A stretch of 64,000 bases of DNA from Fabrea salina (Eukaryota; Ciliophora; Heterotrichea; Heterotrichida; Fabreidae), in contig JALIHJ010000061.1 of assembly GCA_022984795.1 (NCBI GenBank), forward strand, positions 1 to 64,000, in the 5' to 3' direction. Positions 34,935 through 44,112 of this stretch are shown here, one piece after another (within the stretch, counting starts at the first letter, position 1; each line of letters starts with the position of its first letter). The notes beneath the pieces were generated by a model. The model saw only the letters and a list, made by a program, of their open reading frames with translations. It was not told the DNA's origin and searched no databases. The position numbers and the translations under genes were made by a program.

Positions 34935-37490
34935 TTAATACTTGTCAATAAAAGCTTTACCGGAAACTAAACTAAACAGGTAACTTGCGTACTCTCCTTG
35001 TTCTCCTTTAACTTGGGACATTCGGCTAAGGGCTTGGCGAATAATAGTTTTGTCTTCTTCAGGAACTTGTTTTACCAAGTTTAAGTTTTTATGAATCCAC
35101 TCAAGTCCAGTGCTTTGAATAAACTCTGAGTTTAAAACTAAACAAAGCTTTTCCAAAACTTCTTTGGCTGTTTTGGTTTCTAGAAACTCAAGACAGGGCC
35201 CTGTTTTGTGCACAAGTCTCAAAAGGTAGATATCGTCTTGTGTTGCCAAAACAGTTTGGTAAGCTGAGTTAAAGTCTCCGAGTTGCAGACTGTTAAGTGC
35301 AGAGTTCCACGAAGAAACTAAAAGGTCTTGAGGCAGTGGCTGAGGTGCTGTTTGTAAGTGCTTAGAAACTTCTTTGTATTCTTTAAGGTAACTCACAGTT
35401 TCTGTGGCCCAGTCAATCCTTTCTTCTAAGGAATGTAGTTTGGACTGCATTGCGTAGAAACTGTTTTTCAGTTGATTTTGAATTACTGCAAAGCCAGACT
35501 CAGCAGCCTTTTTAAGTTTGTGGAATTGCTTTGGAGGCCTTACAAAGCTCTTAGTAGCTAGAACTTTGTGGGCTTCTTGGGACTCAGACTTTAATTGTTT
35601 GTAGTTGATAAGAATGCTTAGGGTTTCTTGAGACTGGAATCCTAACTGTTTGTGTTTGGGAAGTATGCTAAGCCAGGTTTGGTTCCTGACTTTTAACTCA
35701 GGCTTGACAGCTATCACTTTGTGAGCACCTTGGTACTGAAACTTTAACTGTTTGTGTTTGGGAGATATGCCAAACTTGGCTTGGTTCTTAACTTCTAAGT
35801 TAGGCTTGGCAGCTAGCACTCTGTGAGTGCCTTGAGATTCAAAGTTCAGTTGAGGAAAAGCAACTCTTGGAGCAGGAATTTCGCCCTCTGAGATTCTAGG
35901 AGTGTAATTCTTAGGAGTTTCAACACATTCAAACTGCGGAAGTTCTCCAGCATGTTTTTTTTCTGAGGAGTCCTCAAGAGTTTTGGCTTTAGGGAACTCT
36001 GAGGAAGAAACTATTTCTTTGGATTTTTTCTTTACAGGGAATTCTGGTTCTTCTCTTTGAAACACCTTGACTTCACTGCTAGGACTTTTGTCCTTAAAAA
36101 ATATTTCAACTTCTTTAGAAGGCTCACAACTGTGGTTTCTTTTAATGAACTCCCTTACACTAGGTCTTTTTTTAATAGCCCTTGAAAAGTCAACTTTGCC
36201 TCCTTCTACGTAAGCGTAGTTTCCAGAGCCTCTTTTCAAAAACCCTTCTTTGTTTATGCCCCAGTTAAACTCTTTGTTTTCTTCTTTTTTAAGCTTTAAA
36301 AGGTTCCTTGCAGCCTGGAAGTTACTTTTGCTTCTTTTTCCAAGAGCTTTGGGCATTGCTTTGAACTGGGGCAAGTTTTCTAAACTGCTTTTGACGCTTT
36401 GGACTTCAGAGTCTTTTTTGGCTATCTGAAGGGCTTCTTGCTGCTCCCAGGCTTTGAGTGCTTCTCTTACACTAGACTGCACAGCAGGGAACCTCTCCAT
36501 TTTGGTACTTTTAAGAGCACTGATGATTTCTGTAGTTATGTTTCCGAGTTTAGTAATTCCTAGTTCGCTTACCTTTTTAGAAACTAGTACAAGAAGTTTG
36601 CAGGTTTCTGTTTTTAAGTAGTGCGAGTGTTGGTTTTGCGAGAGTAAGTACTGAACTAGTTTGTTCAAAAAAGGAATCAAGGTGTCCAAAATGGGTTGGA
36701 AGCCTAACTTTTCAATCATAAGGCCCAAAGCACTAACTAAGTCAGGAAACTCAGGCCTCAACTTAACAAACAAACCAAGAGTTCTGTTGTACAGCGTAGC
36801 TAAGTTTAGGTCTTCATGGTCTTCTTTAAGCAAACTTGCCCACTTAAAGACTGCCAGTGCTGCAGCTTGTTGGGCCTGGACGTCTATTCCTAAACTCAAA
36901 ATGCTGTTTAAAGGCTCAAACATAAAGGTAAACACAACTTCTTGGTTGTCCTTTGGAAGAGAAAACTTATAAAGCAAGCACAGTGCGTCTGCAGCAGCTG
37001 AGTGCACTCGGCGGTTGAGGTCTTTGAAGTAAACCTGAATTACTTCTGCAATTCGGATTAGCAAACGCAAAGGGTTAGGTTGGTCACCGATCATTCTTTC
37101 TGAGTAAACCTGACAAATGAACCCTAACAAAAGGACTTCTTGTTCTCTGCCTGCTGGACTTTTTGCCTTTCTATGCTCTGCCAAACTGCTTATGTATATC
37201 CTTAAAGCTTCCAAAGAGTTGTTTCGTTCTATAAGTGTTTTTGCTTCTCGCAAAGCAATTTCTCTGGTGTCAATTGAGTTGAGTTTGTTAAGGGAGTTTT
37301 GGAACTTTTGGCGGAGTTGCTGCATAAGTTCTTGTTCTAACAGTTGTTTGTTTTTGGCTTTTTCGTGGTTTTTTCTTTGGGCTTTTAGTTTGTTTTTGAT
37401 TTCTTTGAGTTCAGGATTGTCGCTTATGTTTTTGTATTCTTTTTGGAGGCTTTTGAGCATTTCTAGGGAGTTCTTTTTTTCTTCTTCCAT
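34935..37490 (-). CDS. TORTIFOLIA1/SPIRAL2-like microtubule-associated HEAT protein
   Basis: 851 residues. A coiled coil (1-60) is followed by TOG/HEAT-type helical repeats to about 350. A basic disordered middle (about 370-640) contains a 34-residue tandem repeat. The C-terminal domain (about 740-850) has SSWNSALNSLQLGDFNSAYQ...DIYLLRLVHKTGPCLEFLETKTA, very like the C-terminal domain of plant SPIRAL2/TORTIFOLIA1 proteins, which bind microtubule minus ends and crossovers. In a ciliate this suggests a cortical or axonemal microtubule role. The N-terminal coil is not typical of the plant proteins. Confidence 0.75.
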   Translation of the reverse strand: MEEEKKNSLEMLKSLQKEYKNISDNPELKEIKNKLKAQRKNHEKAKNKQLLEQELMQQLRQKFQNSLNKLNSIDTREIALREAKTLIERNNSLEALRIYISSLAEHRKAKSPAGREQEVLLLGFICQVYSERMIGDQPNPLRLLIRIAEVIQVYFKDLNRRVHSAAADALCLLYKFSLPKDNQEVVFTFMFEPLNSILSLGIDVQAQQAAALAVFKWASLLKEDHEDLNLATLYNRTLGLFVKLRPEFPDLVSALGLMIEKLGFQPILDTLIPFLNKLVQYLLSQNQHSHYLKTETCKLLVLVSKKVSELGITKLGNITTEIISALKSTKMERFPAVQSSVREALKAWEQQEALQIAKKDSEVQSVKSSLENLPQFKAMPKALGKRSKSNFQAARNLLKLKKEENKEFNWGINKEGFLKRGSGNYAYVEGGKVDFSRAIKKRPSVREFIKRNHSCEPSKEVEIFFKDKSPSSEVKVFQREEPEFPVKKKSKEIVSSSEFPKAKTLEDSSEKKHAGELPQFECVETPKNYTPRISEGEIPAPRVAFPQLNFESQGTHRVLAAKPNLEVKNQAKFGISPKHKQLKFQYQGAHKVIAVKPELKVRNQTWLSILPKHKQLGFQSQETLSILINYKQLKSESQEAHKVLATKSFVRPPKQFHKLKKAAESGFAVIQNQLKNSFYAMQSKLHSLEERIDWATETVSYLKEYKEVSKHLQTAPQPLPQDLLVSSWNSALNSLQLGDFNSAYQTVLATQDDIYLLRLVHKTGPCLEFLETKTAKEVLEKLCLVLNSEFIQSTGLEWIHKNLNLVKQVPEEDKTIIRQALSRMSQVKGEQGEYASYLFSLVSGKAFIDKY
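35545..35855 (-). repeat. 34-residue tandem repeat inside the SPIRAL2-like protein
   Basis: About 102-nt units. Unit 1 starts LNFESQGTHRVLAAKP and ends SPKHKQ; unit 2 starts LKFQYQGAHKVIAVKP and ends LPKHKQ; unit 3 is shortened (LGFQSQETLSILINYKQ); unit 4 is partial (LKSESQEAHKVLATKS). Units 1 and 2 are full length; 3 and 4 are degraded. Net charge is positive, so microtubule or nucleic-acid contact is possible. Confidence 0.7.
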
Positions 37491-37502
37491 TGATTATTTT
37501 GA

Positions 37503-39359
37503 ATGCTTGCTAATATGTCGAAACCTACTTACCAAAGCGACGCTGCTTCTCAAATGTTCAGTGGCTTGAAAAGCGAATTAGTTCTGCAAAAGGAAGAGTC
37601 TTCAGTGCTGATCGTTTACACTGGAGGAACCATTGGAATGGTTAGGTCTGACGATGGGTATGTGCCTGCCAAGTCTGTTTTTGAAGACAACTTGCGCAAG
37701 AACCCCAGGTTTCACGACGAACAAGAACACCTGCGCAGAAGAATTGACAAGAACTACTCTCCAGACAACTTTATCACTCCTGTTTCTATTTACGGAAAGC
37801 GAGTTATCTACAGCTTAATTGAAATGGACCCTTTGCTGGACTCCAGTTGCATGACTAAAGAAAACTGGATCAGCATAGCAGAGATGATTGAAAGGTACTA
37901 CTACTTCTACGATGGGTTTGTAATACTCCATGGAACTGACACTATGGCTTACACTGCTTCAATGCTTAGTTTCATGCTGGAGAACTTAGCAAAGCCTGTT
38001 ATACTTACTGGCTCCCAAATACCTTTTAAGGAAACACGCAACGACGCTGTAGACAACTTGCTAGGTGCAGTTACGGTTGCAGGGCACTTTGAAATTCCAG
38101 AAGTTTCTTTGTTTTTCAATCATAAACTTTACAGAGGAAACCGGTGTACAAAGTTCGACAACTCTTCTTTCAAAAGCTTTGACAGTCCTAACCTCAGGTA
38201 CTTAGTTAAACTTGGAATAAGAATAGAAGTTAACTGGGACATTGTGTGGAACGCACCTCCTGGAAAAAAATTTACTGTGCAAAAAGCCCTTGACGGAAAC
38301 ATATCTATTCTACCTTTCTTTCCTTGCATAACAATTCAAACTGTCGAGTCGGCTTTGTCTGCTCCCACCAAGGCCTGCATAGTTCAGACTTATGGAGCTG
38401 GAAACATACCAGACAACAGAGAAGACATTCTCAACTCTTTTATAGAAGCCAGAAAAAGAGGTTTGATTATAATTAACATCACTCAGTGCTCTAAAGGAGG
38501 AATCTCTGACTCCTACAAGTCAGGAAAACTCCTAGGGCGTTCAGGAGTGATTTCAGGAGGAGACATGACCTTAGAGTGCGCTGTGTGTAAGTTAACTTAC
38601 TTACTTGGCAAGTACCCAGACGACCCAGAAAGAATCCAGAAGCTGTTTGAAAGGAACCTTAGAGGAGAAGTAACCATTAAGAAACACGAAACAAGATTTA
38701 GCTTCACTAAAGACGGAGTAATTGAGAGCATTGGAAGGTCACTAGGATTGCATACACAAGAAGAACTTAAGCACGTCAGCGAAAGGTTTCTGCCTTTGAT
38801 AGCTTGCATTGCAGCTAAAGACGGCTCTGTAGAAATCCTAGAAACTCTTTATAAACAAGGAGTCAACTTAAACAACTACGACTACGGAGGAAGGACTCCT
38901 CTGCACGTTGCTTGCAGTGCTGGAAATTCGGAAGTTGTTAAGTTCCTTGTGGCTATTAGGGTGAGTTTGAGTCCTGTAGACTCCAAAGGGAACTCTCCTC
39001 TGTTTGAAGCTATGAAAAACAACCACAAAGAAGTATGCGAAGTCTTAGTTTCTTTGGGCGCAGAAGTAAAAGCTAACCACGAAGAATTCATAACTGCTCT
39101 TCTGTACGCTGTAGAGTACGGAGACATAGACAAAGTTAAGTTCCTTCAGAGAGTAGACGCTAACTTAGGTGTGCTGGACTACTCTGGAAGGTCCATACTG
39201 CACATAGCTGCTATGTACAATCAATGCGAGATTCTTAAGTTCCTCAAAGAAAACTCAGACTTAAACTTTGAACTAAAAGACATCAACGGAGTCACTCCTT
39301 TAAAGCAAGCAGAACTACTGCAAAACCAAGAAGCCAGTGAATTCTTAAGTTCACTCTAA
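37503..39359 (+). CDS. L-asparaginase with C-terminal ankyrin repeats
   Basis: 618 residues. The asparaginase I domain (about 35-400) shows both Thr motifs: VYTGGTIGMV and LHGTDTMAYTASML, plus the VILTGSQIPFKETRNDAVDN stretch. Ankyrin repeats fill the last 180 residues (GRTPLHVACSAGNSEVVKFL; GNSPLFEAMKNNHKEVCEVL; GRSILHIAAMYNQCEILKFL). This is the architecture of animal ASPG (60-kDa lysophospholipase/asparaginase). It hydrolyses Asn to Asp and ammonia; phospholipase activity is possible but unproven. The alternative Met at 37515 shortens it by four residues. Divergent neighbour 12 nt away. Confidence 0.93.
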   Translation: MLANMSKPTYQSDAASQMFSGLKSELVLQKEESSVLIVYTGGTIGMVRSDDGYVPAKSVFEDNLRKNPRFHDEQEHLRRRIDKNYSPDNFITPVSIYGKRVIYSLIEMDPLLDSSCMTKENWISIAEMIERYYYFYDGFVILHGTDTMAYTASMLSFMLENLAKPVILTGSQIPFKETRNDAVDNLLGAVTVAGHFEIPEVSLFFNHKLYRGNRCTKFDNSSFKSFDSPNLRYLVKLGIRIEVNWDIVWNAPPGKKFTVQKALDGNISILPFFPCITIQTVESALSAPTKACIVQTYGAGNIPDNREDILNSFIEARKRGLIIINITQCSKGGISDSYKSGKLLGRSGVISGGDMTLECAVCKLTYLLGKYPDDPERIQKLFERNLRGEVTIKKHETRFSFTKDGVIESIGRSLGLHTQEELKHVSERFLPLIACIAAKDGSVEILETLYKQGVNLNNYDYGGRTPLHVACSAGNSEVVKFLVAIRVSLSPVDSKGNSPLFEAMKNNHKEVCEVLVSLGAEVKANHEEFITALLYAVEYGDIDKVKFLQRVDANLGVLDYSGRSILHIAAMYNQCEILKFLKENSDLNFELKDINGVTPLKQAELLQNQEASEFLSSL

Positions 39360-39376
39360 AGCAACTAAACTTACCA

Positions 39377-41209
39377 TTACTTTTTGCGTTTATCTGCAAG
39401 TTGGATCTTTTTGCGGACAACAGGTTTTTTCTTTCTCTTTTTCTTCTTAGCTTCTTCGTCGTTTTCGTCAGTGTTGTCTTCTTCAGGTTCTTCTTCCCCA
39501 AAGGGTGGAAACATTATTTCTAGTTCTTCCATAATCATTCTGACTTTGTTCTGGTCTGGATCACAAAAGTCCAAAATCGTGTCGCAAAACTCGTGTCCTA
39601 CTTCTTGCAAATGCTCTATGTTGAAGTGGAAGTCAGAGTACTTCCCAAAGTCAGGCCCGCAAAAAGAACTTTCTAGAGTGTAGGAGTTAACGATTCCAAG
39701 TTCTTTGTAAAAGACTATGCGTGCAGTCGACTCTTTGGCTTTCTGCATCCCAAACATGCAGTCAGCAAAGCTGAAAATATCTGAGTTCCTTTCAAACAGT
39801 CTGGGGAAAATCTTCTCTCGTATACGGTTGCGCCCCATACAGCCGTACATGAATATGTTTTTCTTCCTGGAGTGTCCGTGCAAGTCGCAAGCCAGCACTA
39901 CTTCGTTTTCGTCCATGAACTGCTTTATTAGTGACTTGGAGTAAAATATTGTTGGGTGGAGTTTTCGTGAAGGGTCCAGCCAGCACCTGTTAAGGTCCAC
40001 TCCTGCAAGTCCGCACCTGTAAGAACCGTTAATTACTCCATCAGGGTTCAGCATAGGAACTACTTTAAAAATAAAGTTGTCTCTTAGGATTTTGGCATCT
40101 AGAGTAGGTCCAGTTATGTAGTCCAGAAATCCCTTCATCATCCAAGAAGCGTTTGTTTCTCCAGGATGCACTCTAGCAAATACTGCAACTCCTTTCCTAG
40201 ATTTCATAGTTTCGGTGTCACAGTTGAAGTTTGTAATAGTAAGGCACTCACAAGCGTTGCCTGCTATGGTGTGGCAAAGCAGTTTCTTCCTGACTCTGTT
40301 GCGCTTTTTGGGGTCAGAAGTAAGCTTACCAAGATACTTCGTAAGGTCAGAGTAGGTGTAGGGGTAGCAGTGAGCAATGTATACAGTGTCTTGGTTGTAG
40401 TTAAAACTCAAAGAAAACGTTAGGGTGTAAAAGTAACCCCCTGACTTCTTACGCATGTTGTTTTGGTAGTAACAAATGTCAGTGCCTTCCCTAACCCAGC
40501 CCCTACTTCTGGTTTCAGAGTCTATTTGTGAGTAAACGCAAGGCTTCATTCCAAAGTTGTACAAAGAGTCTGGCTTCATCATGTTTATAATGTTGAACCT
40601 GTACTTGTGCCCTGCTTTGGTGTTTGAAACACTGAAGTAGAACCACTGTGTGTTGCCTCTTGTGTTGTAGTCGGGCTTAAGAATTAAGTCGTACTCAAAC
40701 TCGTAAACCTGAACTGCTCTTCTTAAGTTGCCTGATTCAAATCTAGATTCGAACACTAAAGTGGTGTCTTCTGGTTCCTTGACAGGGTAAAAAGGAGGTA
40801 AATCCTCAGAAAACTCTGACTCTTCCAAGTAAGGAGAGGGGTCTATGCAGTCGTAAACCACCCTGTTTAGCAGGTTTTCTTGTCCAGCAATTCTTTCAGT
40901 TTCTCTTTTAAGAGATTCTTCTAAAATGTTTTCTTGAGGATCAGAAATAGGTTCGTAGGGTTCTACGTCTGTTATAAACTCAGGGTTTTTCGAAAGCATA
41001 GGGAGTCCTGTACCTGTTTTAGGAAGTCCGTCGCTTGACTTAGGACAAGCAGCTATTGGAAGCGGGGCGGGAAAGGGGGTGGTTTTGTACTCGTCTTCTA
41101 GCAGCTGTGCTTGTGCTTTAGCGTCTCCTTTTATTACAGCGTTGGAGTTTTCTTGTGGTTTTTGCAAAGAGTTTACAGGAACTATTGCTTTTTTTGTTTC
41201 TATTTCCAT
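39377..41209 (-). CDS. Cytosolic carboxypeptidase (M14), AGBL2/3-like
   Basis: 610 residues. The N-terminal beta domain typical of the family opens at about 153 (FESRFESGNLRRAVQVYEFE...NTQWFYFSVSNT). The zinc site is His348 and Glu351 (HPGETNAS) with His444 (CDLHGHS); substrate residues NR at 407-408 and a catalytic Glu in LESSFCG near 525 are present. Such enzymes remove glutamates from tubulin tails, a main regulator of ciliary microtubules. A Lys/Glu-rich C-terminus (from about 560) and a disordered N-terminus (1-100) are extra. Confidence 0.92.
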   Translation of the reverse strand: MEIETKKAIVPVNSLQKPQENSNAVIKGDAKAQAQLLEDEYKTTPFPAPLPIAACPKSSDGLPKTGTGLPMLSKNPEFITDVEPYEPISDPQENILEESLKRETERIAGQENLLNRVVYDCIDPSPYLEESEFSEDLPPFYPVKEPEDTTLVFESRFESGNLRRAVQVYEFEYDLILKPDYNTRGNTQWFYFSVSNTKAGHKYRFNIINMMKPDSLYNFGMKPCVYSQIDSETRSRGWVREGTDICYYQNNMRKKSGGYFYTLTFSLSFNYNQDTVYIAHCYPYTYSDLTKYLGKLTSDPKKRNRVRKKLLCHTIAGNACECLTITNFNCDTETMKSRKGVAVFARVHPGETNASWMMKGFLDYITGPTLDAKILRDNFIFKVVPMLNPDGVINGSYRCGLAGVDLNRCWLDPSRKLHPTIFYSKSLIKQFMDENEVVLACDLHGHSRKKNIFMYGCMGRNRIREKIFPRLFERNSDIFSFADCMFGMQKAKESTARIVFYKELGIVNSYTLESSFCGPDFGKYSDFHFNIEHLQEVGHEFCDTILDFCDPDQNKVRMIMEELEIMFPPFGEEEPEEDNTDENDEEAKKKKRKKKPVVRKKIQLADKRKK

Positions 41210-41252
41210 GCTTTTTAAATTATCAGTGCTAAGAATCTACACCTAATCATAG

Positions 41253-42845
41253 TTACTGATTAATAATAGTCTGCACCAGCTTAAGTAAAACTCTATTTTC
41301 TTTAATGACTCGTCTTAGACCTAACACCACCCAATTGCTGGCTCTGCTCATCCTAGCAATTCCTTGTTTGACTTGTTGAAGCATTTCTTGTTTGCTTCCT
41401 TGGAGTCCAAATAACAAAGCAGCGTCTTTTCCACTCAGAATCACTTCTATGATCTCGTGCATGCTCCACAGTTTCATCACTCCGCAAAACTCAAGTCTTC
41501 CTTCTTTTTCTATAAAAGCACTTTCTAGGTTCCTTGGCTGGATTTCGATGAAAATCGCTTTGAGTCTGCAGAATTCCTTTTGTTCAAAGGGGTTGAGTAC
41601 CTGAGCTTCTTCAAAAAGCGGAGTGTCCTTCATAAGGGGTTCTGTGACAATCAGTTCTTGTTGCGAAGTCACGTCTTGGTAAAACTGCCCAAAGCTTGAA
41701 AGTGCCTCTGTTTTCATGTGCTCTATTCCTGGAAGGGTTTCTCTAAGGTGGTTCTTAACGTTAAGACTCCACTCTGGCATAGGCAGGATTGAACTGTGCT
41801 GGGTTCTTTCCAGGTAGTTAGAGAATATTTTGGCTTCCCTGAACTTAATCCAGGTCTTTTCTGGTATGTGTTGGAGTTCGTAGTAGTACCCAACGTAGTA
41901 AAGGAACCCAGTGTCGTCACACAGAACGAGGGTAGTTTTAAAGGCTTCAGGAAACTTTTCTTCTTTTTTAGCTACATAAGCTATGACGTCCAGTGACTGG
42001 TACCTGCTGTGCTTGGATTGTCCGATGTTTTCAAGTGTCTTTCCAGTAGTTAGGTCTTGGGTTTCTAGTTTGTTCAGTTCCCAGTTGTTGGCTTCGTGGA
42101 CCTTTTCTAAAACTTCTTCATCTTTCGAAAAAGGAGCAACTGAACTAACTAGCTCTGCGTTCTTCCAGTGGAATATTCCTAAACCGCCTAAGGACCTGCT
42201 GTAAGTTCCTTGGACGTTGGACTTGAAAACTTCCCACTTAACTCCGTGAGCCACTACAATGTCTCCTATAGAGACCACACTAGGAGGGTTTTCGCCGCTT
42301 ACGAAGCAGTTTAGAGTCAGGAACTTGCCTGTTTCTAAGGAAGAGTCTACTATTTTCATTTTGCAAATGTTGTCGCACTTTTTCTTTTCTTCTATTACAA
42401 AGTCTATAATAACACCGACTACACTCACTCTGCTAATGGACTTCGAAAGTGCTAGGCCCTCGCACTCTTTGAGGTTCCTGAAGTTACTGCGTCTTTTTTT
42501 GGGCTTTTCGCTCTCTACTTCGAACCGTACGTCCGAGTCACTTGGCTTAAAGGAAATGTAAAAAGTAGGCAGCTTCTTCCCAGGGATTCTGGGAGCGTAG
42601 AACTCTAGGTACTTCTGAGGTATTTCCCTTGCAATGAAAGGTCCCAGCAAAATCTTGTCGCCTTCTTTGATGACGTTTGCTTTTTGAGTCCAGTGGTTTC
42701 CCTCCATCATAGCGTAGACGAACTCGCCGCAGGAATCCTGCAGTAGGACTCTCCTCATCACGTCACAGATAGGCACTACTTCCCGCGCCACGCACTTAAA
42801 CACGCTTTCTTGGCGCTCTCCGCCTTTTATTTCTCGGACTGACAT
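41253..42845 (-). CDS. Telomere end-binding protein, POT1/TEBP-alpha-like
   Basis: 530 residues, built of OB-fold-like segments. The second (about 135-245) is the best match: SRVSVVGVIIDFVIEEKKKC (strand 1), CKMKIVDSSLETGKFLTLNCFV, then VVSIGDIVVAHGVKWEVF with a short loop and the final strand. This is the order of the POT1/TEBP-alpha ssDNA-binding OB (gVI, KIVD, GDIIxxH). An N-terminal OB-like piece (about 5-95) and a C-terminal helical/OB region follow. Such proteins cap macronuclear telomeres; ciliates have many chromosome ends. Its start lies 1 nt from the Yippee stop. Confidence 0.68.
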   Translation of the reverse strand: MSVREIKGGERQESVFKCVAREVVPICDVMRRVLLQDSCGEFVYAMMEGNHWTQKANVIKEGDKILLGPFIAREIPQKYLEFYAPRIPGKKLPTFYISFKPSDSDVRFEVESEKPKKRRSNFRNLKECEGLALSKSISRVSVVGVIIDFVIEEKKKCDNICKMKIVDSSLETGKFLTLNCFVSGENPPSVVSIGDIVVAHGVKWEVFKSNVQGTYSRSLGGLGIFHWKNAELVSSVAPFSKDEEVLEKVHEANNWELNKLETQDLTTGKTLENIGQSKHSRYQSLDVIAYVAKKEEKFPEAFKTTLVLCDDTGFLYYVGYYYELQHIPEKTWIKFREAKIFSNYLERTQHSSILPMPEWSLNVKNHLRETLPGIEHMKTEALSSFGQFYQDVTSQQELIVTEPLMKDTPLFEEAQVLNPFEQKEFCRLKAIFIEIQPRNLESAFIEKEGRLEFCGVMKLWSMHEIIEVILSGKDAALLFGLQGSKQEMLQQVKQGIARMSRASNWVVLGLRRVIKENRVLLKLVQTIINQ

Positions 42846-42846
42846 A

Positions 42847-43179
42847 TTAATCTAATTTATCAATTAGGTTCCGCTCAAGAATAGCTTTGCCTTCTTTGTA
42901 CTTTTGGTCGTGTTCAAAGGCCCAGTTGTACTTCCAACCAACTCTTTGTTTGCAGTTCACGCAAAAAATGTCACAAACACTATGGAGTCCTGTCCTCAGC
43001 ATTCTTTCTTCACATTGTCCGTCAAACACATTAACTACTTCTGAAAACAAAAAAGCCTTCCCGTTCCCTGCCCAAAAGTCTTTTGACTGCAGTTGGCTTT
43101 TAGAACTCAAGTGGGCTTTGCAGTTTTTGCAAGCGTACAACTTTTGGGCGTCTAAGTAATGCAGAAACTTTTTACCCAT
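42847..43179 (-). CDS. Yippee-like zinc protein
   Basis: 110 residues, about the full family length. The Yippee/Mis18-type zinc site is two CxxC pairs 50-odd residues apart, CKNC near 17-20 and CVNC near 74-77, within YACKNCKAHLSS, FSEVVNVFDG, VCDIFCVNCKQRVGWKY and the end signature W(A)FEHDQKYKEGKAILE. This is closest to YPEL5, a subunit-type partner of the CTLH/GID ubiquitin ligase in animals. The start is 7 nt downstream of nothing but the CDK gene's stop region; the genes are tandem on the minus strand. Confidence 0.93.
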   Translation of the reverse strand: MGKKFLHYLDAQKLYACKNCKAHLSSKSQLQSKDFWAGNGKAFLFSEVVNVFDGQCEERMLRTGLHSVCDIFCVNCKQRVGWKYNWAFEHDQKYKEGKAILERNLIDKLD

Positions 43180-43186
43180 TTTCTTA

Positions 43187-44083
43187 TTATTCTAGTCCTT
43201 CGAAGTAAGGATGCATCAAAGCGAATTTTGCAGCTATTCGGTTTGCAGGGTTCATGCAAAGCATCTTCCCAAGCAAGTCGAGTCCATCTGGACCTAGTCT
43301 GCTAAAGATATTTTGAAGGTTGCAAGGAGAGTAACTTTCATGTGTAGAAGGGAAGTTATTCAGTGTTGTCACGCCTGGCCAAGTTTCTTCAGTAGGAGTT
43401 CCCATGACTTTGAAAATGTCTATCAGTTGGGCAAATGGCGAAGACCCTGTAAACAATGGTCTCCTCAAAACTAACTCTGCAAAGATGCACCCTGCTGACC
43501 AAATGTCTATTGCTACTGAGTAGTTCTCAACTCCCAAAAGCACTTCTGGTGCTCGGTACCACAAAGTTTGCACTTCGTTTGTATAGGGCTTTCCTGGGAT
43601 CTGAAAAGCCCGTGCTAAGCCAAAGTCAGCTACTTTAACATTAGAGTTTCTGTCCAGCAGTATGTTTTCTGGTTTTAAGTCTCTGTGCATGAACCTCCTT
43701 GCATGGCAGAAATTAAGGGCTTTCAGAGTCTGGAAGATGATTCTTTTAATTGCGTTCTCGTCGATTGCAGCTGGAACTTCTTCCATGAGTTTCCTCAAGT
43801 CTTTTTCGAGTAACTCAAATATGAGGAACAGTCTGTTTTCAGTCACTATGATGTCGTGGAACTTGACTATATTGGGGTGGTTTAACTCCCTAAGCAAACT
43901 GACTTCGCGGATAACAGTTGTGGGCACCCCTTCGGTTTCTAGGTTCAGATTCATCTTTTTCATAGCAATGTCACTTTGGGTCTGGGTGTCTCTTGCTCGG
44001 TACACTTGTCCATACGACCCATTTCCTAGCCTTTCGTGCGTTTGGAACCGTTCCAAACTTCGATTGTGTCCAAACCCGCTCAT
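43187..44083 (-). CDS. Cyclin-dependent kinase
   Basis: 298 residues, only the kinase domain. Glycine loop GNGSYGQVYRA with the inhibitory Ser23/Tyr24 pair; catalytic Lys in IAMKKM; cyclin-binding helix EGVPTTVIRE (51-60; PSTAIRE in CDK1/2); HRDLKPEN with Asp135; DFGLARAF; T-loop Thr173 in YTNEVQTLWYRAPE. It is CDK1/2/5-class by its length and T-loop. The altered C-helix suggests a specific cyclin partner. The ATG is preceded by a TATATAT stretch. Tandem with Yippee 7 nt downstream. Confidence 0.95.
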   Translation of the reverse strand: MSGFGHNRSLERFQTHERLGNGSYGQVYRARDTQTQSDIAMKKMNLNLETEGVPTTVIREVSLLRELNHPNIVKFHDIIVTENRLFLIFELLEKDLRKLMEEVPAAIDENAIKRIIFQTLKALNFCHARRFMHRDLKPENILLDRNSNVKVADFGLARAFQIPGKPYTNEVQTLWYRAPEVLLGVENYSVAIDIWSAGCIFAELVLRRPLFTGSSPFAQLIDIFKVMGTPTEETWPGVTTLNNFPSTHESYSPCNLQNIFSRLGPDGLDLLGKMLCMNPANRIAAKFALMHPYFEGLE

Positions 44084-44112
44084 ATATATGGTAATAATTA
44101 GATAAAGATAAG

